Source: Sordaria brevicollis (taxonomy: Eukaryota > Ascomycota > Sordariomycetes > Sordariales > Sordariaceae). Taken from it: a DNA stretch of 64,000 bases. The notes under the pieces are model-generated. The model had not been told where the DNA came from, did not search any database, and saw nothing but the letters and a program-made list of their open reading frames with translations. The stretch covers positions 186,001 through 250,000 of the forward strand of contig JAUTDP010000020.1 in the NCBI GenBank assembly GCA_033439795.1, given 5' to 3'. The position numbers and the translations under genes are program-made. Positions 20,395 to 33,231 of the stretch are shown here, in pieces. Positions within the stretch are counted from its first letter, which is position 1. Every line of letters starts with the position of its first letter.

Positions 20395-22209
20395 TTTAAC
20401 CGCCGTTTTTTCGCTTCTGGTACCGAGACTTTTGATGATTTGGTTGTACCTTTCCGTGGAAAAAAAGGAAGACTCGACAGTGCCACCAAGATGCGTCCTG
20501 CGTCCTGCGTTATGTGGCGATGACCCAGATAGTGGAGTTGCAGTCCGTTGAATTTAGGCACGATCCGAGCTGCCGTCCGCTGTGATGGACCCGTAGCCGC
20601 AGGTTTCGAGTTTCCAAACCTTCCAGAAGTCTTCCAGAAGTCCCAAGGCGGCGGTAGAGAACGGATGCTGTGCTTTAGAGTTTATGGTTTTTCTCCACAA
20701 TATTTCTTGCTGGATGCTGGGCTGATGCCGGTTAAATTCGCTGATGCGTGTCCGTGTCCGGGTGAGCCGGGTGAAGTGCGTCGCAGGTATTTTTAGAGAT
20801 TGGCGTTTCCCTGATCGAAGATCAAAGTGCGAAGAGACACTGTTTTGTGTATAAAACCTCGATGTGAGTCGTTTTGAAGTTGAGAGTTGGATCGGTGTTG
20901 ATGGAAGTTGTTGAAGAGGATGCTCGCCCCAGGCAGGGAGGAATGAGGAGGTGAACCTGTAATGTGATTTCAGTTGCCGCCGAGAAGTCGAGTTCGTTTC
21001 CTGCATCAAGCTTCCAGTGAGAATAAAGTCAGCTCTGGCGATGTCAGCACTTTGCGATGTGCACTCTCTCAGCCAAAACATGAAGATGTCTCGAGACAAC
21101 AACAGCAACAACAAGAACAACAGAACACGACACAACCAGAAACTGAGGGGAAAGACGCGCACCCCAAGTCCCCAACCGATTCGAAGCGCCCAGCTCATGT
21201 GATCCAACCTCGCTCCTCCTCGCTCCCTCCTCGCTCTCTCGCTCCGGATCACATCGGGAAGTCCAGTCGTAACAACCCCCGCCTGGCCCGGCGTTACCAA
21301 TCCCTCCACCTTCCCGATGGCTCATCCCGATTCGATGATGCCATGGCTTGGAATTCCCCACACGGTTCGTAACGGCTAGAGGTACTTACCCCAGGTTTCG
21401 GTTGTCCCGGTTTGGTGAGTTTAACCGAGGATTAGGATCCCCGGTCATGGGTCGGTTATTTTGATGACCTCCTTCGAAGAATTCGAATTTGGAAACGAAC
21501 GTGGTTTTTTGAAAAGTCCAAAGAAAATGGAAATCTTATCCGAGTTGGCAAGGGAATGGCTGAGTTTTTTTGGTCCCTAGAAAAGGTCGGACGCTGTCAT
21601 TCAATGTTGAAAAGTAGAACCCGTTGATAAGAAATTTGTCCTGAGAGCGTACATGTAAGATGTCTCCTCCTCACCTTTCACTCCCAAGCAAGCAAGCCGA
21701 GGCAAAGGTCAAAACCACTTTCTTGCAAGATTGACCTTTTTCCAAGCTCTTTTCCTCCCCTTCGTCGAGTTTCACCCTTGAATTGAAACCAAAAAGCCTT
21801 TTTAGATAGCTCTGAAGAAAACCTCCAGACCTGAGATCGCATCCTTATCGGTTGCTTTGCTCGAGGTATTTCATTTCAAGTTGAATACTTTGGCCTTCTA
21901 TTGGGGAATGCTGGTTAGAGGTATCAAAATGGGTGGCGCTGGTTACGGTGCTCGAGTTGAAAATGCATTCTGTGCACTGCCTGGTGAAAAGGCTGCAAGG
22001 TAAACCGCTGACTTTTGGATTGAGCATAACAGCTATTGGAGACTAAACCTCCAAGTTTTGACATCGTCATAATGAATGATACAATACGCCTAACGCCATC
22101 CAACCTAACCCCGGTAACAATATCCTGTCCTAGCCATACTCGAATTTCCAAACCATTTCCACATTCAACCTCCTCATAACACAATCAGTCACTCCTCACC
22201 ACCTCATCC
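20395..22209. other. Long intergenic region upstream of the coiled-coil gene
   Basis: About 1.8 kb. It should contain the promoter of the coiled-coil gene and the 3' UTR of condensin Cnd1. An AACAACAGCAACAACAAG-type CAA-rich stretch occurs at about 21096-21125. An open frame of 251 codons at 20554-21309 on the minus strand has no domain and a composition typical of chance frames. Confidence 0.55.
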
Positions 22210-25200
22210 TCAAGCCCTAACCTGCGTAGCCTGCGTCCCCTGCGTCCCCCCCGTCCCCTGCCCCCCACTCCCCCCCGTTCCCGACGGCACAACCTTAAAC
22301 CCCTCCCCAACCACCCTCGCAATCTCCTCATTCTTATGCTGCAACAGCCCCAACGCAAACGCAACATCACTCCACTGCCTCTCCGTCTCACACCTCTGCA
22401 ACCTCGCCGCCAGTTTCTCCGCCAACTGCTTAGCATGTCTATCCTTCTCCACAAAGCCCAGCAAGAACTTGACAACCCTTCTGAACCCTTCCTCTTCCAA
22501 GGATGGGTCGGATGATAGCAACGAGAACATGTCGACAAAGTGGTTGTAGACCGCGTTGTCTTTGGTACTGAGTTCGGTGAAGAACATGCGCGCCAAATCG
22601 GCGATGCGTTTGTCGCCGTCTTCCAGGCAGAGGGCCATGGAGGCGAGTTGGCCTTTTACCTTGACCTGCCCGGCTAGAATCAAGAAAGTGAGGGTCATGA
22701 GGCAGGTGCGTTTTACGGAAGGGTCAGGGTCGGAGAGGCGGCGGTATAAAAAGTCGGTGTTTTCGTCGATGAGGTGGTTGAAGCAGACTGCCATGTCTCC
22801 GAGCGCGATGACGGCGTTGGAGCGCACGGTCGGGTCGACGGAGCGTTCCATGATGGTGATGAGTAAGGGGAGGTTGGCTTCGCAGTACTCGGATGAGACG
22901 CACATCAGCTTGGCGAGACAGAGGGTGGCGGCTTGTTGAAGCTCGCGGTTGCGGTAGGTGGTGTTGTTGGCGCAGATTTCGGAGACCATGGGGCCGAACA
23001 TGGCCAGCAGGGAGTGCGGGCCGTAGAGAAGCTCGCGCTCGCGGATGTGGAAGATGGCTTCGGTGAAGTCGTCTTCGGTGGTGCCGCCGATCAGGTCGAG
23101 CTCGTCTTGGTCTTCTTCGTCTTTGGTGGCTTTGGGGCCGGCCGATTTGCGCCGGTTGGCGGAAGCTGAGGGGCCAAGGGAGGCGCGCTTGTTGGTAGTG
23201 CCTGCGGCCTTTTCCTTTTCTTGCTTGCGGCGCTTAAAGTCCAGTTCGCAGAGTTCGAGGTGGACGATCTGCTTGATGGCTACGTGGCCGACAATGAAGA
23301 GGAGTTGGGAGAGGGCGATGGCGTGTTCACGGGGTTGCTTCTTGACCTCGGGATCTTCTGGTTGTGTAGCGGCTGGTGCCTGGGCAGATGCTGGCTCGTC
23401 CTCGTCCATGGCGTCCGGGTTGGGCTCTTCAGCTGCCACGGTCTCTTCGTTCTCCGCTGGTGCTGGCTTCTCTTCATGGGAAGCCGAACGTGATTTTCGT
23501 TGACGAGAAAAGACGGCCCTAGTTTTGCGGCGGATGATCTCGGAGCACAACACGTCGGGATGCTTGGCGATGGCGTAGATGGCATTGATGGCTTGCTCGG
23601 CAACACCATACCATTCCTTGCTGTCGCTGGGCACCTCCGTAATGGCGGCAAGCTTGACGAGGAGGGCATGGTCGTTTGGTAGCCGGGAGAACTTGATGCC
23701 GGAATCTTTGGACTGACGACCAGTTGGGTTGATGCGACGAAGAGCGACGCAGGTGTATTTGGCCAGTTGAAGATCTGCCCGACCATGGGCTCCGAGACCA
23801 GTACGAAGCATCGTCTCCATTTCACCCACCACAATCTCGGGGTTGGCAGTGGCCAGCATACCGAGCACGATGATGGCACCCCGACGCTGTGTCCTCGAGA
23901 TCTCCCGCTTCTGCACGCCATATACCTGCCACAGCTTGGCAATGACCAAGTCCGAGATCATGTTCGACTTCATCATGGTGCTAAGCAGCTGCTCCAGGGA
24001 AGTCAACTCGGCAGGCGTAGCACCAAACGTCAGACTGATCATGTTCCTCGCAATATAGGTCGCCGCGTCATTGGCATTGAAGTTACCAGGCGCCTCAAAG
24101 AATAATCTCTTGTAGCACTCGATCAGATGAGTCTGCACGCCCTTGCCTTCGTCGCTGTTGCCCTTGGTCCAGATCAGCCTGAGCATTCGACGGATGCCAA
24201 TCTTGTTCTGCTCAATGTTGTAGGCGTCACCGATCTCAAAGTAGTCCATGGCCTCGATGACCTCGCTCTTGTTCTTGGATCCGAGCAGCTGGCAGACCGT
24301 CTCGGTGGCTTCATGAAGGACGTCGATGAACTTGAGCGCTTCGCTGTAGTAGCGCTTGGTCAAGGTGAGCTTCTCGATGGCTTCCGAGGTGGCTGCCTCT
24401 TCCTGGGCCTTGCGAATGGCGGCTATCTTTTCCTCCTCTGTCATTTCTGACGGTTGTTTCCTTGGTGATTCCATCATCTGGGTGGCATCGTCGAGCAGAG
24501 CCGGGTCTACCGAGGTGTTTCCAGCCTCGCCATCCAAGCCTGGAGCATCCACCGGTGGCTTCAGGGCGTTGAGCTCTTCTTCCACCTTGCTTAAGCGCTC
24601 TTGCCAGTCCTTCCTGGCCAACTGTGCACCATGTAGAGCCGTAAAGGGATGCGTTCTGATCAGCGTTCCGAGCAACTTGATGGCATTCCTCCTGACGTGA
24701 CTGCTCTTGTCTTCAAGACTACGGCACGCAAGCTCGGCGGCTTTTTGCCGTCGCTTGGGAAACTTTTGCTCCAACTCGCAGAGCTTGATGTACACCTGAA
24801 TGGCCCTGACACGGCAGTAGGGGTTGATGTCAAGGAATCTTTCCTCCAATACGTCAAAGAAGGCGTTCATCTGGGTTTTGTGGTTCTCGCCTCTTTCGGC
24901 CGACTTGCTGAGGTGGATCAACATGTTGCCAAAGACTTCGATCAAAGCGCAACGGAGGGTATACGATTCGCTGTCGAGCTGCTTGGCCAACAGTGTCACC
25001 TGCTTGATGATGATTCTCGGTGCCAGTTCGGACAGCTTGATCATGAAGGCCGAAACGGATTTGGGGCCCTTGTTGTCGTTACTGTTGAACTCCTTGTTAC
25101 TGAGCTCTCGCAGAATCTCCTCGGCCAACTGTGGGTAGTCGTATTGCTCAGCCAGAATGTGTAGGAACTCGGCCATAGGTTCGGCCAAGTGTTCAAAGTA

Positions 25201-26102
25201 GGTCAGGTTCTGGACAATGGAGATCTGGGCAGCATAGCCGTGACCATGGTGTTTGATGGCCACGCACAGCACCTTCCAGCAGTGCATGCGTATACTGGTG
25301 TTCTTGGTTCGTTGTTCGCTCTCGAGTATCATATACACGGGTCGGGTCAAGAGACCAATGAAGGTGTCGCGCTCCGAAGTGGTCATGAATATCCTGGCGA
25401 GCTTCAGCCTAAGAGCTTTAACCATGGTATTCAGGGCCGTTTCCAGTTGCGCTGACGAGTCCCAGTTGCCGTCTCTCCCTGTTGGCTTCTTTGGCTTTCC
25501 GCGACCTCTTGTTGTGACAGTATTGGAGGCCTTTTCGGCGGCCTTGGCTTCGACACCGGCGATGGTCCATTGTAGCAGGAAGGCGTAGATGTCGAGGAGT
25601 TGTTTGTGGTGGGCGAGGAGTTCCTGTTCCTCGGCTTCTAGATCGTGGTGAACAACGTCGGCTTCGGCGGCGAGACCCGAGGTAATGAGATCAAAGATTT
25701 TGCTGAGCGCATGTGCTGATAGAAAGGATGTGTATCTGAAGATGGAAGAATGTCAGCTGTGGTCTTGTGTTTGGCTCTGCGATGCTATAGCTGGACTAGG
25801 AGTTGTCGCGTTCTCCGCCTGACTACACCAGGACATGGGGAGACATGACCGACTGTTAAAACATACTTTAGTATAAACTGTAGCGAGTCAAAGATGTGAG
25901 CGCGCGTAATGGCGTCTGGGTTCTCTGCGACGGCGTCGACAATGGGGTTGAGGATGCTGTTGATGAGGCCGTTGTCGCCGAGGGATTCGGGTTCGTTTTC
26001 GCAGTCAACAAGGGCGCTATCAGCTTCTGGTGTTGGTATGCTGGCAGGATCGTCCATGTAATGCTTGAGCGCATTGTTGATGTCGAACTGTATTGAGTCC
26101 AT
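22210..26102 (-). CDS. cnd1: Condensin complex non-SMC subunit 1 (Cnd1/Ycs4/CAP-D2)
   Basis: Complement of exons 25867-26102 and 22210-25735, 1253 residues. The 131-bp intron has a GTATGT donor, a GCTGAC branch and a CAG acceptor, and joins DSLQFILK to YTSFLSAHALSKIFDL. The protein is an all-helical HEAT-repeat array: N-terminal Cnd1_N region (about 80-250), central repeats, a charged linker (about 690-760, EEKPAPAENEETVAAEEP and a KRRKQEKEK patch), and the C-terminal Cnd1 domain (TYRNRELQQAATLCLAKLMC through LLSSDPSLEEEGFRRVVKFLLG). Cnd1 is the HEAT subunit of condensin that binds DNA and the Smc2/Smc4 heads to compact mitotic chromosomes. Length agrees with the family (about 1150-1400). It is divergent from the Cdc7 kinase gene across 727 bp. 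Confidence 0.95.
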
Positions 26103-26829
26103 GATGCTGGACTGGTCGCCTCGTCGGCGGGGGTATCAAGAGAGGAGGGGGTGTCGCGGTAGGGGGGCAGGTATGTCGGTGGCCGCAACAGAATCGGATC
26201 GAAGTGATTGATTTGGGAATACAACAGTCGGCTTCCAGAACTGACGGCGACAGGCGGGAGCTGGGCTGGGTGGTGGTGATGTTTTGTGCGACCCGGAGAT
26301 GGTGTTTTGGACAAGATTGAAATGTTTCCCCTCCGAGAATGAGAATGCGACGGGACGAACTGCGCCGCGACCAGTTTAGCGCTGTGCTACAGTGGTTTCA
26401 GTGGGGTTGGTGCTCAACTGTGTGGGGGAGATCTGCCCTAGCAACGGGGCGGTTCCTGAACTGTTTGTTGACTTTTGACGCGTGCCTGCCTTTCTCTCTT
26501 CAGCTTTTGGGTGTAAGTCGCGTCTTGAATGGTCCGTGCACCGGCCCCTCTTGCATGGAGCGCTATGGCTATCGATTGAATTGTTTACCGCCAAAATAAT
26601 TCCGTCACTGAACATGGATTCCGATTTCTGACCGACACCATCCACTCCCCGAAGCCACTCCTCCCATCTTTTGTATTTCTGTTTCTGTTCTCTTCTCGAT
26701 CTCCCGACAGTCCATGGCCCTCGCGCTGGTTCTTGCTGGACTCTCGACACTCGAATTTGCCCTGTCCACCCTCGCGCTCGGCTCCAGTGTCAGTCGCATC
26801 CTCTAGACTTCAAGACTACTTAAGAAAGA
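26103..26829. promoter_or_regulatory. Shared divergent promoter of condensin cnd1 and cdc7
   Basis: A 727-bp gap between two start codons pointing apart. It must contain both promoters and 5' UTRs. No coding signal is seen. An ACGCGT hexamer lies near the middle. Confidence 0.75.
26478..26483. promoter_or_regulatory. MluI-cell-cycle-box-like ACGCGT
   Basis: The palindrome ACGCGT is the core of the MCB element bound by MBF/SBF-type factors, which drive G1/S genes in yeasts. Its position in the shared promoter of two cell-cycle genes makes a role plausible. A single hexamer could also occur by chance. Confidence 0.4.
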
Positions 26830-28479
26830 ATGGCGACCTCAACAGCACGTCGCCAAAGAGATCATGAGCACTTCCGCTTACACCAAGATGCGCCCTCCAC
26901 TCAGGATACCGAAATGAGCGAGGAGGCAGACCAACAACACCACTACGGCCACCATGGCCACCATGGCGAGTCCAACGACGCAGAGGACGAACACGAACAC
27001 GACGACGATGAAGAGGAGCAGCGACAACAGCATGGTGAAGAGGAGGTAGAAGCGAGCAGTGTCACAGACGGCGCAGAGGGACAGCAACAAGAAGAGGACG
27101 AGGAGGATGACCAAGACTCAGGGTCAGACGACAGCTCGGACGACGGCATGGTAGACCCCAACATTCAGTACGACATGGAGAAACTCCAAGACACGTTTCC
27201 TGGTTTCCGACAACAATACCGGCTGATCAAGCGCATCGGAGAAGGTTGGAAACACACCCTCCTTTGGGATATATGCATGCATGCACACCTGCTGACCACT
27301 TGCTCTTTTCCAGGCACATTCTCGACCGTCTACAAAGCCGAAGACCTCGTATACGACCAATACGACAACTCGTGGGACTACGACAAGGAAAACGACAAGT
27401 GGGCGCCTCCCCCTCTGAGGACATACGGACGCAACTCGAACTCCAGCGTTACCGCCCGGCCACGGCGCAAACCAAAATATGTCGCCATCAAGAAGATCTA
27501 TGTCACTTCTTCTCCCACCCGTATTCTCAACGAGCTCGACTTGCTACACGACCTGCGCGGGTGTACGTCAGTCTGTCCCTTGATCACGGCCTTCCGCGAA
27601 ACCGATCAGGTCGTTGCCATCCTTCCTTACTTCCGCCATGCCGATTTCCGCGAATACTTCCGCAAGATGACACCTACCGACATCGCCATCTACCTGCGCT
27701 CGCTGTTTACTGCTCTCGAGAGTGTCCACCGCCACAAGATCCTTCATCGCGACATCAAGCCGACCAACTTCCTCTACGACCCTTCTACAAAGCGCGGTGT
27801 ACTTGTTGATTTTGGTCTTGCCGAGCGCGAGGGCTCCGAGTGTAAACCCTGCCTCTGCCACGAAGATCCGACGACACGGCGTAACCGTCTTCGCACCGCT
27901 CATCTCAGCTCCAGCGTCCCGCACAACGGCTACCCGAAACAAGACACCCGTCCCTCTCGGCGCGCCAACCGTGCCGGCACCAGAGGTTTCCGCGCCCCTG
28001 AAGTGCTGTTCAAGTGTACGGAGCAAACCACCAAAATCGACATCTGGTCGGCCGGCGTGATCCTCCTCACCATCCTGTCCAAGCGGTTCCCCTTCTTCAA
28101 CTCAGCCGACGACGTCGAAGCCATGATCGAGATCGCCACCATTTTTGGTGTTAAGCGCATGCGACAGGCGGGTCAGCTGCATGGCTGCATGTTCGAGACT
28201 AGCATTCCGACGATTGGCATGCAAGGCTTTAGCTTCGAGCGTATTATTCTCTGGAGCACGTGCCGCGACACCAACGTCAAGATGCCCGAAGACGAGAAGC
28301 TGGCGGTCGAGTTTCTGAGCAGGTGTATGGATCTCGATCCGGCCAGGAGAATCAGTGCAGAGGAGGCCTTGAACCATCCCTTTTTGCAGATGGGGTTGGA
28401 GAAGGAGCCTGGTGCAAGTCAGAGTGGCGAGGATGAGGAAGAGGGTGAGGAGGATGAGATGGATATTCTGAGGGTTTAG
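26830..28479 (+). CDS. cdc7: Cdc7/Hsk1-type DDK protein kinase
   Basis: Exons 26830-27244 and 27314-28479, 526 residues. The intron is 69 bp, so the unspliced frame stays open, but removing it restores the glycine loop IGEGTFSTVYKAED. Kinase motifs follow: VAIKK with the ATP Lys at about 198, catalytic HRDIKPTN with Asp at about 285, DFGLAE with Asp at about 304 and GTRGFRAPEVLFK. The insert between the last two (SECKPCLCHEDPTTRRNRLRTAHLSS...) is the Cdc7-type kinase insert. The N-terminal 110 residues are His/Gln/Asp/Glu-rich and acidic. Cdc7, with its Dbf4 regulatory subunit, phosphorylates MCM proteins to fire replication origins. It lies divergent from condensin cnd1 and in tandem with chl1. 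Confidence 0.95.
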   Translation: MATSTARRQRDHEHFRLHQDAPSTQDTEMSEEADQQHHYGHHGHHGESNDAEDEHEHDDDEEEQRQQHGEEEVEASSVTDGAEGQQQEEDEEDDQDSGSDDSSDDGMVDPNIQYDMEKLQDTFPGFRQQYRLIKRIGEGWKHTLLWDICMHAHLLTTCSFPGTFSTVYKAEDLVYDQYDNSWDYDKENDKWAPPPLRTYGRNSNSSVTARPRRKPKYVAIKKIYVTSSPTRILNELDLLHDLRGCTSVCPLITAFRETDQVVAILPYFRHADFREYFRKMTPTDIAIYLRSLFTALESVHRHKILHRDIKPTNFLYDPSTKRGVLVDFGLAEREGSECKPCLCHEDPTTRRNRLRTAHLSSSVPHNGYPKQDTRPSRRANRAGTRGFRAPEVLFKCTEQTTKIDIWSAGVILLTILSKRFPFFNSADDVEAMIEIATIFGVKRMRQAGQLHGCMFETSIPTIGMQGFSFERIILWSTCRDTNVKMPEDEKLAVEFLSRCMDLDPARRISAEEALNHPFLQMGLEKEPGASQSGEDEEEGEEDEMDILRV

Positions 28480-29217
28480 TGGCCTAGGTTCATGGATTGT
28501 GTTGGAAGTGTCCTCTGATGGGGAACTGTCCGAGTTCCAAAGGGGAGGGGACACCAAGGTTAAAAGGCGTTCAACCGAAAGGATACCTCTAGCATATTAG
28601 GCGCTCGGCGTTACGTGATCATCTTGTTGTATGGTCAAGGCTTGTTGGCTTTCATGTTTAGATACTCTCTTAGATACCATCTGATCGCATTGGCGTAAGG
28701 AATTTGGTAGGCACAATGCCATTACGTTTTCCATCTTGCAACATTTATCCATAGGACATGTCGGCTTTCTAGGTACTGTTGGCTCCTGTCCTGAACAGGC
28801 AGCACCGTGCCGGCCCCCGTGTTAACCTAGCACTTAACACGTACTCACGTGACCTCGTTACTCATCCCTCCTGCCACGGTCCGTTCGTCGCGTACCACTG
28901 CACAGCTTCCACTTGATCTTTTCAACTTCTTCTTTCAGTTTGAAAGAAACCCCCGCCAAAAAGTCTCAACGCGCAAGCGCCAGACACCCATCGATTGGTT
29001 TTGGTATTCAGAATTCTTTCACAGTTTTCACAAGAAAGACATCAACTTTTGCCTCCCACCTGCTTACCTGTACTTACCCCACTTTGTACATTTGTCGTGA
29101 TCTTTTTTGTCATTTCATCATCACCAATTTCACAACCCATTGCGACCCCATCACCACCATATCTCACTACCTTTTCACAACCAGCGACGAAGCGTCACGA
29201 CGTCGCCAGCAATCAAC
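28480..29217. other. Intergenic region between cdc7 and chl1
   Basis: About 740 bp. It contains a TCACGTGAC palindrome at 28845-28853 in the probable chl1 promoter. The last 100 bases before the ATG are open in the chl1 frame with His/Pro-rich codons but lack family similarity. Confidence 0.6.
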
Positions 29218-32200
29218 ATGGCTTCCACACTACCAATACCCGCTATCAATGTCATTCAACCCTCCTTCATCGAAAGGGATTCACAGAGTTCAAATCCCGA
29301 CAAACCGCCACCAAGAGATTTCAACCACCCATACACTCCATATCCCATTCAGACGACATTCATGCAAACTCTATACAGTGTCTTGGATCGAACCGTGGAA
29401 GAACCCCCAACCAGAACGACCACCACCAACACCACCACCAACAACAACACCACCACCACAGCACCATCCACCACCTTCTCCTCATCAGCCGCCACTCTCG
29501 TCCCCAGCAACCCCTCCAAATCACCCTCCCCACCACCAAAACATCTCTTGAACCCTACAGGTACCACGGCTCCAACCCGCCATGTTCCCAGTCCTGGTCC
29601 CTCACCCTCGCCCGGCCCCAGCACAGAGGCAGGCCCATCCACAGCTCAACCACCCACCACCACCACCACCACCAGTGTTCCCCGACCAAAACCCAAAAAG
29701 CACCACGCCCAAATCGCCCTCTTCGAATCCCCCACCGGCACCGGCAAGTCTTTGTCGCTAATCTGCGCCACCTTAACCTGGCTTCGCAACCACAAGCGTT
29801 CCCAATTCGAATCCGAAATCGACAAGATCAAGCAGCAGATGGAAGAATCTGGTGAGCCGGAGTGGATGGTCGAGAGCGCTTTGAGGCGAAAGAGGGAGGA
29901 GTTGGCGGCTAGGTATGAGGAGATGGAACGGATGGTGGAACGGATTAGGGAGAGGGAGAGGGAGCTCGAAAAGGAGGGGGAGGAGGGTGGGAGTAGGAAG
30001 AGGAGGAGGGTGGATAGGCGTGAGGATAGGAAGAGTAAGGGGAAGAGGGTGAGTGGAGGGAGAGGGTTGACGGCGATGGAGGAGGATAAGGAGTTTTTGA
30101 TGGATGATTGGGATGATGAAGGAGGAGCGGGGTTGGATGAGAATGATCCGATGGGACAGTTGAGTAAGGAGACGAGGGAGTTGTTGGAGAAGGTGGGCAT
30201 GGGGACGGCGGCTGGTGGGAAGAAGGGAGGGGATGAGGAGATGGTGGTTGAGGAGGGGATTAAGGTGAGTTTTGGATACATGGGTTGGGTGAGATTGTGA
30301 GAAGGAGGAAGCTGACATGATGATAGATCTTTTACACTTCGAGGACACACTCGCAGTTGACGCAGTTTATCCAGGAACTGAGGAGGCCGCAATTTCCTGC
30401 TTCTGTTCCGCCACGAGATGATCAAGATGAAAGACCGACAAAAGAAATCGTCAAGGAGATACCCCTTTCTTCACGACAGAAACTTTGCATCAATCCCTCC
30501 GTCAGAAGACTTGGAACGCTTGCCGCCATCAACGAACGATGTCAAACTCTCCAACAACCCAAAACGCCCAAAGAAAAACGATGTCCATACGTGCCCAACG
30601 CCTCCAACCTCAAAGCCACCCACCAGTTCCGTGACACCGCTCTTGCCACGCTACCCGACATCGAAGACCTCTACCAGATTGGAAAGGAGCAACATATCTG
30701 TCCTTACTACGCCTCCCGCTCTGCCATTCCGGGCGCGGAAGTGATCACGTTACCATATCCCCTCCTCCTACAAAAAAGTGCCCGCGAGGCATTGGGCATC
30801 AAACTCGAAGGCAACATCGTCATCATAGACGAAGCGCACAACATCATGGACGCCGTATCAAACGTGCACGCCGCAGAGATCAAGTACACCGACCTCAAGA
30901 GGGCGAAACTGTCACTGCACACGTACATACAACGATTCCAACTCAAACTGAAAGCGGAAAACCTCGTCATGATCGCCCAACTACAAAGGATTGTAGAAGC
31001 TCTAGGCATATTCCTCAAATCAAGACTGGATCAGGCGGCTATGGGGCTAGGGTTACCCAGAGATAATGAGGGTATTGTGGAAGATACCAAGGTTTTACTA
31101 AAGACGGGTGGCGCCGATCAGATCAACTTGTATAAGCTGATACGCTATGTTCAGGAGAGCAAGCTGGCTTTCAAGATTGAGGCTTATATGAGCTACTGCG
31201 ATGATGAGAGTCGGGACACGGATGATGAGGAGGCGGAGAAGGAGATCAAGAAGAGGGAGGGAAGGCCGCCGGTGCTGCATACCCTGTGCTCGTTCCTGTT
31301 GGCGTTGACGAATCTCAGCTCGGAGGGGAGGATCTTTTTTGAAAAGATACCTCCACCCAAGGGCGAGAACCAGGATATGAAGCTGAGCTACATGCTTCTC
31401 TCGCCGACGCATGCGTTCTCGTCGATCGCTGAGAGCGCCAGGGCCGTCATCTTGGCTGGTGGAACGATGTCTCCGTTCGAGGACTACAAAGCACACTTGT
31501 TCCCCGACGTACCAGCAGAGAAGATCACGACTCTAAGCTGCGGCCACGTCATTCCCAAAGAAAACCTAGTGGTTTGGACCCTCGGTTCCATCTCGCCCAA
31601 CCCAAGAATCAACACTGGAATCGGCGACGACTGCTTCGACTTCACCTTTGCCAAGCGCAGCAACACCAGCCTGATCAACCGTCTCGGGCTAGTCTTTCTC
31701 AACATGGTCTCGGCTGTACCGGACGGCATCGTCGCCTTTTTCCCTTCCTACAACTACCTCGAAGAAGTCATCCGCGTCTGGAAGCAGCACCACCAAGCCA
31801 TGGGCCCCAGGACCGTGTGGGAGCGCCTCGAAGAAAAGAAAGCCATTTTCATGGACTCCAACAAACCCAACGAATCCACCGACCAAACCCTCCAAAAATA
31901 CTCCGAAGTAATCCACGCCGACCCCCGCCCCCTCTCCCCCTCGGGCACCACCCGCGTCCGCGGCGCCATGCTCCTCTCCGTAATCGGCGGCAAAATGTCC
32001 GAAGGCATCAACTTCTCCGACCGCCTCGGCCGCTGCGTCATCGTCGTCGGCCTCCCTTACCCCAACGCTCACTCCCCCGAATGGCAAGCCCGGAAGCAAT
32101 ACATCGAGTCCAACTTCACCGCCCGCTACACCGCCGCCCACCCTTCCGGTCCACCCATCATCCCTCCTCCTTCCAACGCCCGCGTCCCCCGCGCCACCTC

Positions 32201-32582
32201 CTCAGGGGCGATAATCAGAAACATGGACCTTGTCAACCCGCCACCGATCGAGAAACTTGCTACGAGGGCAAGTAATGTGTTCTATGAGAACGCGACGATG
32301 AGAGCTGTTAATCAGAGTATCGGGAGGGCGATTAGACACAGGAATGATTACGCGGCGATTGTGTTGGTGGATTGTCGGTATGAGAGGGAGCATGTGAGAG
32401 CCAAGCTGCCCGGGTGGATCAGGGAGGGGTGGGAGGTGACGCAGAGGATGACGAAGGAGGTGGATGGCTGGAAGCACCAGGGGGATGCGAAGGGACTGTC
32501 GGCGTTGGTGGGGAGGTGTAATAGGTTTTTTAGGGGGAAGAAGAGGGAGGAGGAGGCGAGGGGGAGGGGGAGGGGGGGTTAG
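29218..32582 (+). CDS. chl1: ATP-dependent DNA helicase Chl1/DDX11 (XPD-like, Fe-S)
   Basis: Exons 29218-30264 and 30327-32582, 1100 residues. The 62-bp intron (GTGAGT, GCTGAC branch, TAG) joins VVEEGIK to IFYTSRTHSQLTQFIQEL. Motifs in order: Q-motif region PYTPYPIQTTFM, Walker A SPTGTGKSLS with Lys at about 177, a long charged insert, motif Ia TSRTHSQL, four Fe-S Cys (KLCIN, ERCQ, RCPYV, HICPYY), DEAH at about 517-520, and C-terminal motifs VIGGKMSEGINFSDRLGR and SIGRAIRHRNDYA. Chl1 resolves DNA structures at forks and helps establish sister-chromatid cohesion. The N-terminal Thr/Pro/Ser insert (about 60-160) lengthens it compared with yeast (about 860). The codons before 29218 are open, but MASTLPIPAINV is the best start. 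Confidence 0.95.
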
Positions 32583-33231
32583 GGGGTGTGATGGGGAGGA
32601 GGTGGTGACGGAAGAACAAGTTCCATGTTGACTGGGATATGACTGGGAAGGAGATGTTCTGGTTCAAGTTCTCTTGGTTGGACTTGGTAGATGTTAAAGA
32701 GGCATGAGGAAGGTATGTTGAGAGGAGTGGATGTTGAGGTTGTTGTTCCTTCCTTGTCTGAAGGGGTTGTTTGCATTTGGAAGATGTCATGATCTTTTCT
32801 CCCGGACTTCAGTTTGTCCCATTGGCCTTTTTTCGCCTTCCAATCCTGCATCTTAGTCAATCCATCATTTTCCCGACCAACATGACCCGTTGCCCAAGAT
32901 CTTCGTTGCCCAAGATCTCCGACGGCCTCAATTCCCGACATATGCGTCAACCGGCCAGGATGTCGAGACGACCTATTGGTCCATTTAGCCGCGGAACCTC
33001 GACGTTCGGATACCAATCTGCATACCACCCTTCCACTCAAGCGTTTTGTGACTGGCGACCCCGCGTTTGGTGACTAGCCTACCTATACTTTCTACCCTGA
33101 GCGTCCTCCATGATCTTTTCCAATCTCAATTTCTGCCCTTGAGCTACATGCAACAAACCCCGAAACAACATATCTTACTGACATTGGCCGTCGGACAGCG
33201 AAGAGATATACCGTCGCGAAACACGTTACGA
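32583..33231. other. Intergenic region between chl1 and HET-domain gene
   Basis: About 650 bp holding the chl1 3' UTR and the HET gene promoter. The HET frame is open upstream to 33067, with alternative Met codons at 33067 and 33148, so the gene may begin a little earlier than annotated. Confidence 0.55.

Noticed and set aside
20554..21309. Open frame of 251 codons on the minus strand in an intergenic region
   Set aside because: Composition is like non-coding DNA, no domain is seen and no splice signal extends it.
29284..29310. tRNA B-box-like GTTCAAATCCC
   Set aside because: It lies in the coding part of chl1 and has no matching A-box or stem.
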